DNA of 64,000 nt from Amycolatopsis cihanbeyliensis (lineage in GTDB: Bacteria; Actinomycetota; Actinomycetes; Mycobacteriales; Pseudonocardiaceae): contig NZ_VFML01000001.1 of the NCBI RefSeq assembly GCF_006715045.1, positions 6,222,746 through 6,286,745 of the forward strand, written 5' to 3'. The notes beneath the pieces were generated by a model that ran no database searches, was not told where the DNA came from, and was given only the letters and a program-made list of their open reading frames with translations. Below, piece by piece: positions 8,585 through 17,529 of the stretch (within the stretch, counting starts at the first letter, position 1; every line of letters begins with the position of its first letter). Made by a program: the position numbers and the translations under genes.

Positions 8585-9835
8585 TCAGACCAGGTGCACA
8601 TGGGGTACGTAGCGAATCCACCGGCCACCCGCGTCGCGGAATCCCTGCTCTTTGGCGATGATCTCGTCCGCGTGGTTCCATGCGAGTAGCAACGCGTAGT
8701 CGGGGTAGGGCGCGGAGAAGGCCTCGGATGGCTTGATCGGAATATGCGTGCCCGGGGTCAGCCTGCCTTGTTTGGCCGGTGTGCTGTCGCAGACATGGGA
8801 AACCAGGTCGGGGCCGATCTCACAGAAGTTGAGTACGGTCGCACTCTTGGCTGTCGCCCCGTACCCGACGACCGTCCGGCCCTGCGCGCGTAGCTCCCGG
8901 AGCAGGCCCACCAGCGCGGCGCAGTTGTCCCGTACCTCGCTCGCGAACCGTTGGTAGCTCTCCGGGTCGGCAAGGCCCTGCGTGCGTTCTCTCGCGACGA
9001 ACTCACCGACCGCGGCCGTGGGGCTGCGCTGTCCAGGACGAGCAACGGTGTACCGCATCGATCCGCCGTGCACCGCGATGTGCTCTACGTCGACCAGCGT
9101 GAACCCGAAGCGTTCGGCCATCGTCCGGACGGAGCCTGCTGAGAACAGGTAGAAGTGCTCGTCATAGATCTGGTCGAACGCGTTCTGCGCCACGATGTCG
9201 CCGAGGTAGCGGTCCTCGAAGACGAATACCCCTTCGGGAGCCAGCAGGATTTCCACGCCACGGAAGATCGAGTCGAGGTAGGGAATGTGGCTCGTGGTGT
9301 TCGCCGAGAATATGACGTCCGCCGGCCCGTCCTCGGCAGCGATCTGGGCGGCCGAATCCTCGTCGAAGAACCCGACGCGAACCCGCACACCATCGGCCTT
9401 GGCGAACTCGGCCACCGACTCGGACGGGTCGACGCCCAGGTGTCGCACCCCGGCCTTCTGGATCGTCTTCAGCATGACTCCGTCGTTGGAACCAATTTCC
9501 ACGATGAACGGGTCGGCACCGGTAAGTGCGACATCCAGGAGGTTCCCCGCGATACGCTCGAAATGTTCGTAGATCCGGGTCGAACCAGACGAGCGGTATG
9601 GATAATCCTCGTGAAACATTTCTTGTCTGGGAATCTCTTCGAGCTGTTGCACCATCGTGCAGCTCGTGCAGATCCCGACGGCCAGCCGGAAGAAGAACTC
9701 GCTGCCGGTCGATTCTGGTCGCACAAAAGAGTCGGAAACCGGCTGCCTTCCGAAGTCGAAGAACTCACTGACGGTGCCGCCGCAGATCCGGCACTCGACT
9801 GCGCGCGCTGTTCTCGAACTCGCCGGATCGGTCAT
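8585..9835 (-). CDS. NDP-hexose 3-C-methyltransferase
   Basis: A 416-residue SAM-dependent C-methyltransferase of the TylC3/EryBIII/EvaC type. Visible are the N-terminal zinc site (C-R-I-C-G near residue 16 and C-T-S-C near 56), the SAM motif V-E-I-G-S-N-D-G near residue 110, the E-H-F-Y-L-F-S segment, and the C-terminal G-Y-G-A-T-A-K-S motif followed by the N-F-C-E region. These enzymes methylate C3 of NDP-4-keto-2,6-dideoxyhexoses, giving branched sugars such as mycarose. GGGAG precedes the ATG. It is the first gene of the minus-strand sugar operon and diverges from rmlA across a 330 bp intergenic region. Confidence 0.9.
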   Translation of the reverse strand: MTDPASSRTARAVECRICGGTVSEFFDFGRQPVSDSFVRPESTGSEFFFRLAVGICTSCTMVQQLEEIPRQEMFHEDYPYRSSGSTRIYEHFERIAGNLLDVALTGADPFIVEIGSNDGVMLKTIQKAGVRHLGVDPSESVAEFAKADGVRVRVGFFDEDSAAQIAAEDGPADVIFSANTTSHIPYLDSIFRGVEILLAPEGVFVFEDRYLGDIVAQNAFDQIYDEHFYLFSAGSVRTMAERFGFTLVDVEHIAVHGGSMRYTVARPGQRSPTAAVGEFVARERTQGLADPESYQRFASEVRDNCAALVGLLRELRAQGRTVVGYGATAKSATVLNFCEIGPDLVSHVCDSTPAKQGRLTPGTHIPIKPSEAFSAPYPDYALLLAWNHADEIIAKEQGFRDAGGRWIRYVPHVHLV

Positions 9836-10165
9836 GGTCGCTCCCTTGTGATGCCTGATGAACCAGCGCTCCCACGTCGGGCAGGTCGCGTGTTCCGCCA
9901 CCGCGGTGACCGGTGATTCCTTGCCGCAAGTCTGTTCAGCCGGTGAACAGGTCTCAAGGGGCCCGCAAAGTATGTGTCAGGTTCGGCCGGGGTACGCCGG
10001 AGCGTCGCGGCTCGCCCGCGGTGAACCTGACGGACTCAGGGCTCGCCTCGGGGGTTCGGTCCAGGCTGCCACTAGCTTGATCCTCATAACTTCGGGACCG
10101 CTGAGCATCGAAAAGGGGAGTCTTATACATGCAGGTCAGGAATTCAGGAACTGAAAGGACCTCCC
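9836..10165. promoter_or_regulatory. Divergent intergenic region of the sugar genes
   Basis: A 330 bp gap between the divergent C-methyltransferase and rmlA genes. It must hold promoters for both sugar operons. I see no gene and no convincing palindrome or -35/-10 pair. The rmlA ribosome site AAAGGA lies at its right edge. Confidence 0.45.
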
Positions 10166-11230
10166 ATGAAGGCTCTTGTACTGTCCGGGGGAACAGGAAC
10201 CCGCCTCCGCCCGCTCAGCTACTCCATGCCGAAACAGCTGATTCCGGTTGCCAACAAACCGGTGCTGGAACATGTCCTTGAGAACATCCGTGACCTGGGC
10301 GTAGTCGAGATCGGGATGATCGTCGGCGATCGTGCCCCGGAAATCACCAGGGCGATCGGCGACGGCTCGCGCTTCGGCGCGCGTATCACCTATATCACGC
10401 AGGACGAGCCGCTCGGCCTCGCGCACTGCGTCACCCTTGCCGAAGAGTTCCTCGGCGACGAGGATTTCGTGATGTATCTCGGCGACAATCTGCTTCCCGA
10501 CGGAATCGCCGATATCGCGAGAGAGTTCGCCACCGGCAGGCCCGAAGCGCAGGTTGTCGTGTGCAAGGTCTTCGACCCGAGCTCGTTCGGAGTCGCGGAG
10601 CTGGATGAACACGGCGCGGTGCTACGGCTGGTGGAGAAGCCGCACGAACCGAAGAGTGACCTCGCGCTTATCGGCGTCTACTTCTTTACCCAGGCCATCC
10701 ATGAGGCCGTCGCCGCGATCGGGCCGAGTGCCCGCGGCGAGTTGGAGATAACCGACGCCATCCAGTGGCTGGTCGGCAGGGGCGCCGAGGTCAAGGCAAC
10801 CGAGTATGGCGGTTACTGGAAAGACACCGGATCCGTCGACGATGTACTGGAGGGAAACCGCCAGCTGCTCGACCGGCTCCGGCCGGCCGTCCTCGGCGAG
10901 ATCGATCACGCCAGCGTACTGATCGGCCCTGTCATCGTCGAACCCGGTGCTCGCGTGCTCCGGTCCACGATCGAGGGGCCCGCGATCATCGGGGCCGGCA
11001 CCGTCGTGGCGGACAGCCGCGTTGGCGAGCACACCTCGCTTGGCCGCGACTGTGTGCTCAGCGGTACGAGTATCGGGAACTCCGTGGTGCTGGACGGATC
11101 CACATTGTCCGGGATTCCCGAGTTGCGCGACTCACTGATCGGCCGGTCGGTTTCCATCGGCGCGGCCGATCGTGGCACCTGTCACCGACTGGTACTCGGA
11201 GACCACACGCACGTGCGGATCGCGGCATGA
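10166..11230 (+). CDS. rmlA: Glucose-1-phosphate thymidylyltransferase, long form
   Basis: A 354-residue nucleotidyltransferase with the signature L-S-G-G-T-G-T-R-L-R-P (residues 7-17), the P-K-Q-L-I-P motif, L-G-D-N near residue 110 and V-E-K-P near 152. The extra C-terminal part (about 240-354) has the hexapeptide left-handed beta-helix rhythm, as in StrD- and DesIII-like long forms found in antibiotic clusters. It makes dTDP-glucose from glucose-1-phosphate and dTTP, the first step of the deoxysugar route. The 4,6-dehydratase that should follow is not in the window. A 54 bp gap separates it from the 2,3-dehydratase. Confidence 0.9.
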   Translation: MKALVLSGGTGTRLRPLSYSMPKQLIPVANKPVLEHVLENIRDLGVVEIGMIVGDRAPEITRAIGDGSRFGARITYITQDEPLGLAHCVTLAEEFLGDEDFVMYLGDNLLPDGIADIAREFATGRPEAQVVVCKVFDPSSFGVAELDEHGAVLRLVEKPHEPKSDLALIGVYFFTQAIHEAVAAIGPSARGELEITDAIQWLVGRGAEVKATEYGGYWKDTGSVDDVLEGNRQLLDRLRPAVLGEIDHASVLIGPVIVEPGARVLRSTIEGPAIIGAGTVVADSRVGEHTSLGRDCVLSGTSIGNSVVLDGSTLSGIPELRDSLIGRSVSIGAADRGTCHRLVLGDHTHVRIAA

Positions 11231-11284
11231 GCGTCCAGACCGCCTGGCCAGGGCGGAGACTATCGATGGATCAGGAGTAACCCT

Positions 11285-12688
11285 ATGTCGAACGCCGCGA
11301 TGCCGGTCATATCGCCGTCCGTACTACAGCGGCGGGAAGACCCCGGACATTCGGGCCGCATGGTGTTGTCCGCGGGCACACTCGAAGGGCGATGGCTGCG
11401 CGGCGAGGACCTCTCGGGCTGGCTCGCGGGGCGCGCCGGTGCTGGCAGTTTCCGGGTCGACCGGATTCCGTTCGCCGAGCTGGACGGCTGGTCGTTCGAG
11501 CGGGACACCGGGAACCTGGTACACCGCAGCGGCCGTTTCTTCAGCGTCGAAGGGCTGCGCGTCGCCGTGGACAGGGGGCCGATTCTCCAGTGGCAGCAGC
11601 CGATCATCCGGCAACCGGAGGTCGGGATCCTGGGCATCCTCGTCAAGGAGTTCGACGGGGTGCTGCATTTCCTGATGCAGGCGAAGATGGAGCCTGGCAA
11701 CCCCAACCTGGTCCAGCTGTCCCCGACCGTGCAGGCCACCCGCAGCAACTACACCAAGGTGCACAAGGGCGCGGACGTGAAGTATCTTGATTACTTCATC
11801 GACTCGCGTCGCGGCAGGGTTCTCGCCGATGTGATGCAATCCGAGCACGGCGCCTGGTTCTTCCGGAAATCCAACCGCAACATGGTCGTCGAGGCGTACG
11901 GCCATGTGCCACTGGACGAGGACTTCTGCTGGCTGACCCTTGGTCAGATCGGCGAACTGCTGCGCAGGGACAACGTCGTGAACATGGACGCGCGCACCGT
12001 ACTGGCCTGCGCCCCGACCACCTACCGCGAGACGGGCGCGCTGCACTCCGACATGGAACTCCTGTCCTGGTTCACCGGTGAGCGTTCCTGGCGTCAGATA
12101 CACGTCCAGCGTATGCCGCTTGCCGAGGTGACGTCCTGGGTACGTGGTGAGTCCACTATCGACCATGTTCCCGAGCGATACTTCCGAGTGATGGCGGTGT
12201 CGGTGCAGGCTGGTAACCGGGAGGTCGCGAGCTGGACACAACCGCTGTTCGAACCGACCGAGCGTGGTGTCGCGGCATTCGTGGTTCGGCGCTTTGAAGG
12301 AGTACCCCATCTACTCGTGCACGCCAGGCTGGAGGGCGGCTTCCTCGATACGGTCGAGCTGGGACCGACCGTCCAGTGCACCCCGGAGTACTACGCCCAC
12401 CTTCCACTGGAGGACCGGCCGCCGTTCCTCGACCTGGTGCTCGGCGCCGCGAGCGGGCAGATCGCCTACGAGGCGGTGCACGCCGAAGAGGGCGGACGTT
12501 TTTACCACGCGGAGAGCCGCTACCTGGTCATCGAAGCCGATGAGGCGCAGGCGCCGACCAAGCCGCCTTCTGGTTTTCTCTGGGTGACACCTGGCCAGCT
12601 GAACTCGCTGGTCCAGCACGGCCGCTACGTCAACGTTCAGGCGCGCAGCCTGCTCGCCTGCTTCAACACCAATGCGATTCGTCTCTGA
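11285..12688 (+). CDS. NDP-hexose 2,3-dehydratase
   Basis: A 467-residue protein made of two homologous halves, the usual structure of the NDP-4-keto-6-deoxyhexose 2,3-dehydratases (TylX3, EvaA). The repeats are recognisable by the parallel segments Q-L-S-P-T-V-Q-A-T in the first half and E-L-G-P-T-V-Q-C-T in the second, each followed by a Y-rich stretch. The N-terminal A-G-R/W-R-G region and V-N-x-x-A-R-S/T-L-L/V-A-C-(F/A) also recur in both halves. It eliminates the C2 hydroxyl; its product is then reduced at C3 by the Gfo/Idh/MocA enzyme at 3554-4606. It converges on phzE with a 62 bp gap. Confidence 0.9.
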   Translation: MSNAAMPVISPSVLQRREDPGHSGRMVLSAGTLEGRWLRGEDLSGWLAGRAGAGSFRVDRIPFAELDGWSFERDTGNLVHRSGRFFSVEGLRVAVDRGPILQWQQPIIRQPEVGILGILVKEFDGVLHFLMQAKMEPGNPNLVQLSPTVQATRSNYTKVHKGADVKYLDYFIDSRRGRVLADVMQSEHGAWFFRKSNRNMVVEAYGHVPLDEDFCWLTLGQIGELLRRDNVVNMDARTVLACAPTTYRETGALHSDMELLSWFTGERSWRQIHVQRMPLAEVTSWVRGESTIDHVPERYFRVMAVSVQAGNREVASWTQPLFEPTERGVAAFVVRRFEGVPHLLVHARLEGGFLDTVELGPTVQCTPEYYAHLPLEDRPPFLDLVLGAASGQIAYEAVHAEEGGRFYHAESRYLVIEADEAQAPTKPPSGFLWVTPGQLNSLVQHGRYVNVQARSLLACFNTNAIRL

Positions 12689-12750
12689 CCGGGCTGGCAG
12701 GCGGCCCGCGGCCGGGTTCGCGAGGCCTTCGGCCGAGAGCGCGCCCCGCA

Positions 12751-14727
12751 TCACCTTTGTGCAGGCACCTTCCTCAACAGCTCCCAGCCCGTGGTCGGTT
12801 CGAGGGCGGAAACCTCCCGTCCCGGTGTGCTGTTCTCAGCGGCTTCGAGGTCCTGGTATCCCAGTACGTCCTTCATGAGCTCGCCGACGATACGCATGCC
12901 GTCCTGGGTGAGAAGTGATTCGGCGTGAAACTGCAGGGAGGCGAAGTACGGCCCGCGTAGCGCGTGCACCTCGTTCGCCTCCGCGTCCCGGCTCACCTCC
13001 ACCGTGCCGACGCCATCGCAGGTGACCTTGTCCTCGCCGCTGTAGACGACGAACGAGTTGTAGAAGCCCACCCGTTCCGGTGCGCCGAAGAGGTCGATCC
13101 GACGCTGTACGCCCTGGTTCGGAACCTCCCTGCGAACCAGGGCGAAACCGAGCTCCGCGCAGAGCACCTGGTGGCTGAGACACACCGCGAGGAACGGCCG
13201 CCGCTGCGCGAGCAGGGTACGCACCGCGGACCTGAGATGATCGATCTTCGGGTGTACTGTCTCGCGCGGGTCGCCGGGGCCTGGACCCAGTACGACGAGG
13301 TCGTGTCCGCTGAACGAGTACGGTTCGTCGAAGCGACGGACGGTCACCACGAGACCGGCGGACCGGAGCTGGTGGTAGAGCATGGACGTGAAGGTGTCCT
13401 CGGCATCGATGACCAGGACCCGGAGGCCGGCCAGTTCTGGCTCCGGCGTTGACCGGGCGTCCTCCCGCGTCCGCCAGAACTTCGAGATCGTCGTGTTGCG
13501 CTCCGCCAGCGCGGCCAGGACGCCGGGGTGCTCGCTGAGCGAAGGAGGCCGGTCGGTGCCTAGCGCGGCGAGCAGTCCGGCTGCCTTGGCGTGTGTCTCG
13601 GCGACCTCGGAGGCCGGATCGGAGTCGCGCACCAGCGTGGCGCCCACCCCGATCTTGATCCGGCCCCGGTCGTCGAGGTGCGCGGTGCGGATGAGGATGG
13701 ACGAATCCATCGTGCGACCACCATGGGCGTCGCGGCCCATGAGCGCGACGATTCCGCTGTAGTAGCCGCGACCCTGAGGTTCGTACCGGTTGATGACCCG
13801 GCAGGCGCTCTCGAGCGGGCTGCCGGTGACGGTGGGTGCGAACATCGTCTCGTGGAGTATCTCGCGTGGATCGCGGGTGCTGTGACCGTCGATGAAGTAC
13901 TCGGTATGCGCGAGGTACGCCATTTCCTTGAGGTACGGTCCTTCGACCCTGCCGCCGTGCTCGCAGATCCGGGCCATCATCTTGAGTTCCTCGTCGACGA
14001 CCATGTAGAGCTCGGCGGTCTCCTTGTGATCGGCGAGGAAGTCCAGCACCTCGTGCAGGACGGGGCCGGACGGCGGGTAGCGGTAGGTGCCGCTGACCGG
14101 GTTCATCACCGCGGTGCCGTGGTGCAGGCTGACGTGCCGTTCCGGGCTGGCGCCGACGAAGGTGTGCGCGCCGGTGTGTACGAGGAAGGTCCAGTAGGCG
14201 CCCGATTCCCGTTGCAGGAGACGGCGGAACAGGGTCAGCGCGTGGTATGGAGTGTAGTCGCTGATATCGGCGACGAACGAGCGTTTGATGACGAAGTTCG
14301 CGCCCTCGCCCCTGCCGATCTCGTCGGCGATGATCTTGCGGACTATCTCGGCGTAGGCGTCGTCGTCCACATCGAAATGCCCACCTTTCACGCGGATGGG
14401 CGTATCTGGTAACCGGTCGAGCACCTCGGTTGCCGACGCGGTGGACTGGTCGGTGACGGTGATCGCGATCAGCGGTGAGCCGTCGTCGGTGCTGGCGAAG
14501 CCTCGTTCGGCGATCTGGCGATAGGGGACGATCGTCAACGTCTCGTGGCGTGCGCCGCCGGTGGGTGCGCACGCCTCGGGCAGCGGAATCTCCGCCAGCG
14601 TTTCCGGGGTGGACATCGTACCGACCAGGATGTCCAGCGTGTCCGCCCCGGTGATCTCGGGCCGGTGCAGCAGCGCGAAGGCGGGCGGTTGTGGTGCCAG
14701 TATCCGGCCGAGCAGATCCGCTGCCAT
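12751..14727 (-). CDS. phzE: 2-amino-2-desoxyisochorismate synthase, PhzE type
   Basis: A 658-residue fusion of a chorismate-binding (TrpE-like) domain (about residues 1-420) and a class I glutamine amidotransferase domain (about 450-640). The amidotransferase half has G-P-G-P-G-D-P, the nucleophile motif A-V-C-L-S-H-Q, and the F-H-A-E-S His/Glu pair. The first half carries G-S-P-L-E-S-A and R-G-Y-Y-S-G. PhzE turns chorismate and glutamine-derived ammonia into ADIC. Anthranilate synthase is the alternative, but the neighbouring PhzD, which consumes ADIC, argues for PhzE. The ATG at 14727 was chosen by the PhzE family start and the 23 bp gap behind phzD; the frame stays open far upstream. It is last in the aromatic operon. 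Confidence 0.88.
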   Translation of the reverse strand: MAADLLGRILAPQPPAFALLHRPEITGADTLDILVGTMSTPETLAEIPLPEACAPTGGARHETLTIVPYRQIAERGFASTDDGSPLIAITVTDQSTASATEVLDRLPDTPIRVKGGHFDVDDDAYAEIVRKIIADEIGRGEGANFVIKRSFVADISDYTPYHALTLFRRLLQRESGAYWTFLVHTGAHTFVGASPERHVSLHHGTAVMNPVSGTYRYPPSGPVLHEVLDFLADHKETAELYMVVDEELKMMARICEHGGRVEGPYLKEMAYLAHTEYFIDGHSTRDPREILHETMFAPTVTGSPLESACRVINRYEPQGRGYYSGIVALMGRDAHGGRTMDSSILIRTAHLDDRGRIKIGVGATLVRDSDPASEVAETHAKAAGLLAALGTDRPPSLSEHPGVLAALAERNTTISKFWRTREDARSTPEPELAGLRVLVIDAEDTFTSMLYHQLRSAGLVVTVRRFDEPYSFSGHDLVVLGPGPGDPRETVHPKIDHLRSAVRTLLAQRRPFLAVCLSHQVLCAELGFALVRREVPNQGVQRRIDLFGAPERVGFYNSFVVYSGEDKVTCDGVGTVEVSRDAEANEVHALRGPYFASLQFHAESLLTQDGMRIVGELMKDVLGYQDLEAAENSTPGREVSALEPTTGWELLRKVPAQR

Positions 14728-14750
14728 GGATGTCCCCTTCTGTGTCGCGC

Positions 14751-15422
14751 TCACCTGGCGACCGCACGGACTCGGTTGGTCGTCGTGCCGAGGTCGGCGA
14801 GCAGCTCCCCGGTGACGGTGACCACCGCACAGCGGCGTGCCGCGTACTCGACAGCCTGCCGGTGGTACTCGGGCGAGAAATCGGCGACCGCGTCCGCGAT
14901 GAGGAAGGTCTCGATATCGTTGGTGAACGCATCGACGGCGGTCATCAGGATGCCGACGTGCGCGTACACCCCGCAGAGGACGAGCTGGTCGCGACCATGC
15001 CGGCGCATCCGCTCGAGCAGCCCGGTGCGGAAGAAGGCGCTGTAGCGCCACTTGGTGAACATCCAGTCGTCCGGGGCAGGCGCCAGTGGCGCGACGATCT
15101 GGCGATCGGCCGGGTCCACCCGCATACCCGGTCCCCAGAAGTCCTTCAACAGCCCGCGCTGCTCCGCGGTCATCCCGCCGGGCTGGGCGGTGTAGCCCAC
15201 CGGGACGCCAAGCGCGCGGCAGCGCCGCCGCAGCAGCACGGTGTTGCGCACGAGCTCGTCTGCGGGGGGCTGGTCCTCGGTGAAGGGATGCAGGAAGTAA
15301 CGCTGCATATCGTGAATCAGCAGCATCGCGCGGTCGGGCTCGACGATCCACGGCGCGGTATTGGCAGGCAGTTCGCGCCTGGTCGGCAGCGGGTAGGGCC
15401 TGATCGGGGGGATCTCTGGCAT
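14751..15422 (-). CDS. phzD: Isochorismatase-family ADIC hydrolase, PhzD type
   Basis: A 223-residue isochorismatase-fold enzyme. The catalytic Asp lies in L-I-H-D-M-Q-R-Y-F and the Lys in F-T-K-W-R-Y-S-A-F. At the place where hydrolase relatives have a nucleophilic Cys, this protein has the A-H-V-G-I segment, as in the PhzD/EntB group, which hydrolyses a vinyl ether without a nucleophile. It converts ADIC to trans-2,3-dihydro-3-hydroxyanthranilate (DHHA) plus pyruvate. Its neighbour phzE supplies ADIC. The next step would be the SDR at 15499, since no phzF is present. Confidence 0.9.
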   Translation of the reverse strand: MPEIPPIRPYPLPTRRELPANTAPWIVEPDRAMLLIHDMQRYFLHPFTEDQPPADELVRNTVLLRRRCRALGVPVGYTAQPGGMTAEQRGLLKDFWGPGMRVDPADRQIVAPLAPAPDDWMFTKWRYSAFFRTGLLERMRRHGRDQLVLCGVYAHVGILMTAVDAFTNDIETFLIADAVADFSPEYHRQAVEYAARRCAVVTVTGELLADLGTTTNRVRAVAR

Positions 15423-15498
15423 GGGTACACCTCTGCTGGGGTTGGTTGGTCTCGTGGGTGTTCGGGGAGGTGAGAACGGCACCGAACACGCGGGAGTG

Positions 15499-16269
15499 CT
15501 AGCCGCCGAGGGTGGCGCCACCGTCGACCGTGAGGGTGTGCATGGTGATGTGCGCCGCCTGGTCGGAGAGCAGGAAGACGACGGCGTCGGCGACGTCCGA
15601 AGCGCGGGCCAGCTTCGCCAGCGGGATGCCGAGGCGGTAGGCATCGAGACTGCCCTCGACTGTGGTTTTGGGGCCGGTGCTGTCCTGCCACATGGACCTG
15701 AGCATGGGAGTGTCGGTGGAGCCCGGCGCCACCAGGTTGCAGCGGATCCCATACTTGGCGGTCTCAAGGCCGAGGCATTTGGTGAACATCGTCGCCGCCG
15801 CCTTGGAGGCGCAGTAGGCGGACATATCCATCCGTGCGGTGCCCTCGGCGTTGGAGGTCACGGTGACGACGGCTCCGCGCGAGCGTGGCAGCATCCGGTT
15901 CACCACGGCCCTGGACATCAGGAAGACGCCGGTCGTGTTGACGCCGAAGGTGGCCGCCCAGTCCTCCTCGGTCAACTCGGTGGCCTTGCCGAGGCGGAGC
16001 ACTCCCGCTGCGTTGACAAGGAAGTCCACCGGCCCCAGCCGCGACTCGACCGCGCCGGCTCCCGCTTCGACCTCCGCGCTCGCCGTGACGTCGAGGTGGA
16101 AAGCCTCAACCCGCAAGCCGTCAGCGGTCAGCTTCCGCACCGTCTGGCGCAGCCCTTCGGCGTCCCTGTCGACGGCGGCCACCGTCGCGCCTTGCTCGCC
16201 AAGGGCGCGAACCACCGCGGCGCCGATCCCGCTTGCCGCCCCGGTCACCAGCGCGACCTTGTCGTCCAT
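15499..16269 (-). CDS. DHHA dehydrogenase (SDR), forms 3-hydroxyanthranilate
   Basis: A 256-residue classical [11 protein letters not shown] lies at residues 9-16, N-A-A-G near 88, and the active site is intact with Y-C-A-S-K. The closest functional group is the 2,3-dihydro-2,3-dihydroxybenzoate dehydrogenases (EntA, DhbA), which aromatise a dihydrodiol. Between DAHP synthase and phzD, the natural reaction is oxidation of DHHA to 3-hydroxyanthranilate, as in the benzoxazole and related 3-hydroxyanthranilate pathways of actinomycetes. That substrate is inferred from context; the SDR and dehydrogenase calls are seen directly. The upstream gap to the DAHP synthase is 49 bp. Confidence 0.82.
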   Translation of the reverse strand: MDDKVALVTGAASGIGAAVVRALGEQGATVAAVDRDAEGLRQTVRKLTADGLRVEAFHLDVTASAEVEAGAGAVESRLGPVDFLVNAAGVLRLGKATELTEEDWAATFGVNTTGVFLMSRAVVNRMLPRSRGAVVTVTSNAEGTARMDMSAYCASKAAATMFTKCLGLETAKYGIRCNLVAPGSTDTPMLRSMWQDSTGPKTTVEGSLDAYRLGIPLAKLARASDVADAVVFLLSDQAAHITMHTLTVDGGATLGG

Positions 16270-16318
16270 TACCGAATCTCCTTCACGAGGTTCTTGCCTG
16301 CCGTCAGCGACGGGCGCT

Positions 16319-17485
16319 TCATCCACACCAGGCGGAGACCACCGAAACGGCCTGCTCCGGATTGAGTCGTGGATCGCAGAAACTGGTGTACTTCTCGGTC
16401 ACCCGATCCAGGTGGGACCGGTTCGGGACGCATTCGGTGACGTCGTCCGGGGTGGTCTCCAGATGGATTCCCCCTGCGACACCACCGGAGTTCCGTACCG
16501 CGACCTGGAACTGCTGAATCTCCTTGATGATCGTCTCCACCAGCCGGGTCTTGAGCCCGGATGGGGTGGCTATGGTGTTCGCGTGCATGGGATCGGTGAG
16601 CCAGATGACCGGGTGTCCCGCGGCACGGACGGCCGCCACCAGTGGGGGCAACAGCTCGGCCACGACAGTGGCGCCCATCCTGGCGATGAGGGTGAGCCTG
16701 CCCTCCTCGCGCAGGGGATCGAGCGACTCGCATAGGGTGAGCAACTCGCCGACGGTCATGCCGGGGCCGACCTTGCAGGCCACCGGGTTGACGATCCCGG
16801 CAAGGAGCGCGACGTGGGCGAAGCCCACCTGGCGGGTCCGCTCGCCGATCCAGGGCCAGTGCGTTGAGGTGAGTACCACCCGGCCTTGCCCATCCCGGCG
16901 GAGCATCGGGAGTTCGTAGTCGAGCAGAAGCGCCTCGTGGCTGGTCCAGGTGGGCAGGTCGATCCTCGGCTGAGTGTCGCGCCAGCCAAGGTGCCCCATG
17001 ACCTGATGCGCGGCCCGGTAACCGGCCAGGATGCGCCGGGGGTCGGGTGTCCTGAGCTCGGGATCGGGCTCTGGGCTGTTGACCATATGACCCCGGTAGA
17101 CCGGCAGTTCCAGGTTCCCGACCCACTCGGTGCAGTAGGAGCGGGGCTTGGTGAACTGGCCCGCGATGCGCCCCGCCCGCACCACCGGTTTGTGCGTGGT
17201 CATCTTCAGCACGCCGGCAAGTGTGTCCAGCAGCCCCGCCTTCCTGGCGACATAGCCGGCCGTGCATTCCGCCGGATCTTCGGCACAGTCGCCGGACAGC
17301 ACGAGGTGGGCCTGCCCGGTCGCTACTCGTGCCAGCAGGGACGACAGCCGGAACACGTCTTCGGCACGAACAAGGGGCGGTCCGTTCGCCAGCTCTCCGC
17401 GCACCGCCGGAAGCCGCGGATCATCGTCCCAGCCAGGTTGCTGCAAAGCCGGTCTCGATCGGATGCCGAGCAGGTCGTCGTCCAC
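16319..17485 (-). CDS. Class II DAHP synthase
   Basis: A 388-residue plant-type DAHP synthase with S-G-D-C-A-E (metal-binding Cys), T-H-K-P-V-V-R-A-G-R, G-N-L-E-L-P-V-Y-R-G, R-M-G-A, W-L-T-D-P-M-H and G-G-I-H-L-E-T motifs. It condenses phosphoenolpyruvate and erythrose-4-phosphate, the entry to the shikimate route; copies in phenazine-like clusters (PhzC) boost chorismate supply. The start chosen is the GTG at 17485, five bases after GGAGG. An upstream ATG at 17557 would overlap the preceding gene by 28 bases and lacks a ribosome site. It lies 44 bp behind the transposase-like gene. Confidence 0.88.
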   Translation of the reverse strand: MDDDLLGIRSRPALQQPGWDDDPRLPAVRGELANGPPLVRAEDVFRLSSLLARVATGQAHLVLSGDCAEDPAECTAGYVARKAGLLDTLAGVLKMTTHKPVVRAGRIAGQFTKPRSYCTEWVGNLELPVYRGHMVNSPEPDPELRTPDPRRILAGYRAAHQVMGHLGWRDTQPRIDLPTWTSHEALLLDYELPMLRRDGQGRVVLTSTHWPWIGERTRQVGFAHVALLAGIVNPVACKVGPGMTVGELLTLCESLDPLREEGRLTLIARMGATVVAELLPPLVAAVRAAGHPVIWLTDPMHANTIATPSGLKTRLVETIIKEIQQFQVAVRNSGGVAGGIHLETTPDDVTECVPNRSHLDRVTEKYTSFCDPRLNPEQAVSVVSAWCG

Positions 17486-17529
17486 GGACCCCTCCACGTG
17501 TGGAATGGCAGGATCGCCGGCCGTCCGGG

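Noticed and set aside
12751..14727. Anthranilate synthase for tryptophan
   Set aside because: The fused TrpE-TrpG form next to phzD and a DHHA-type dehydrogenase fits PhzE better.
12751..17485. Complete phenazine cluster
   Set aside because: No phzF, phzA/B or phzG is present; the SDR suggests oxidation to 3-hydroxyanthranilate instead.
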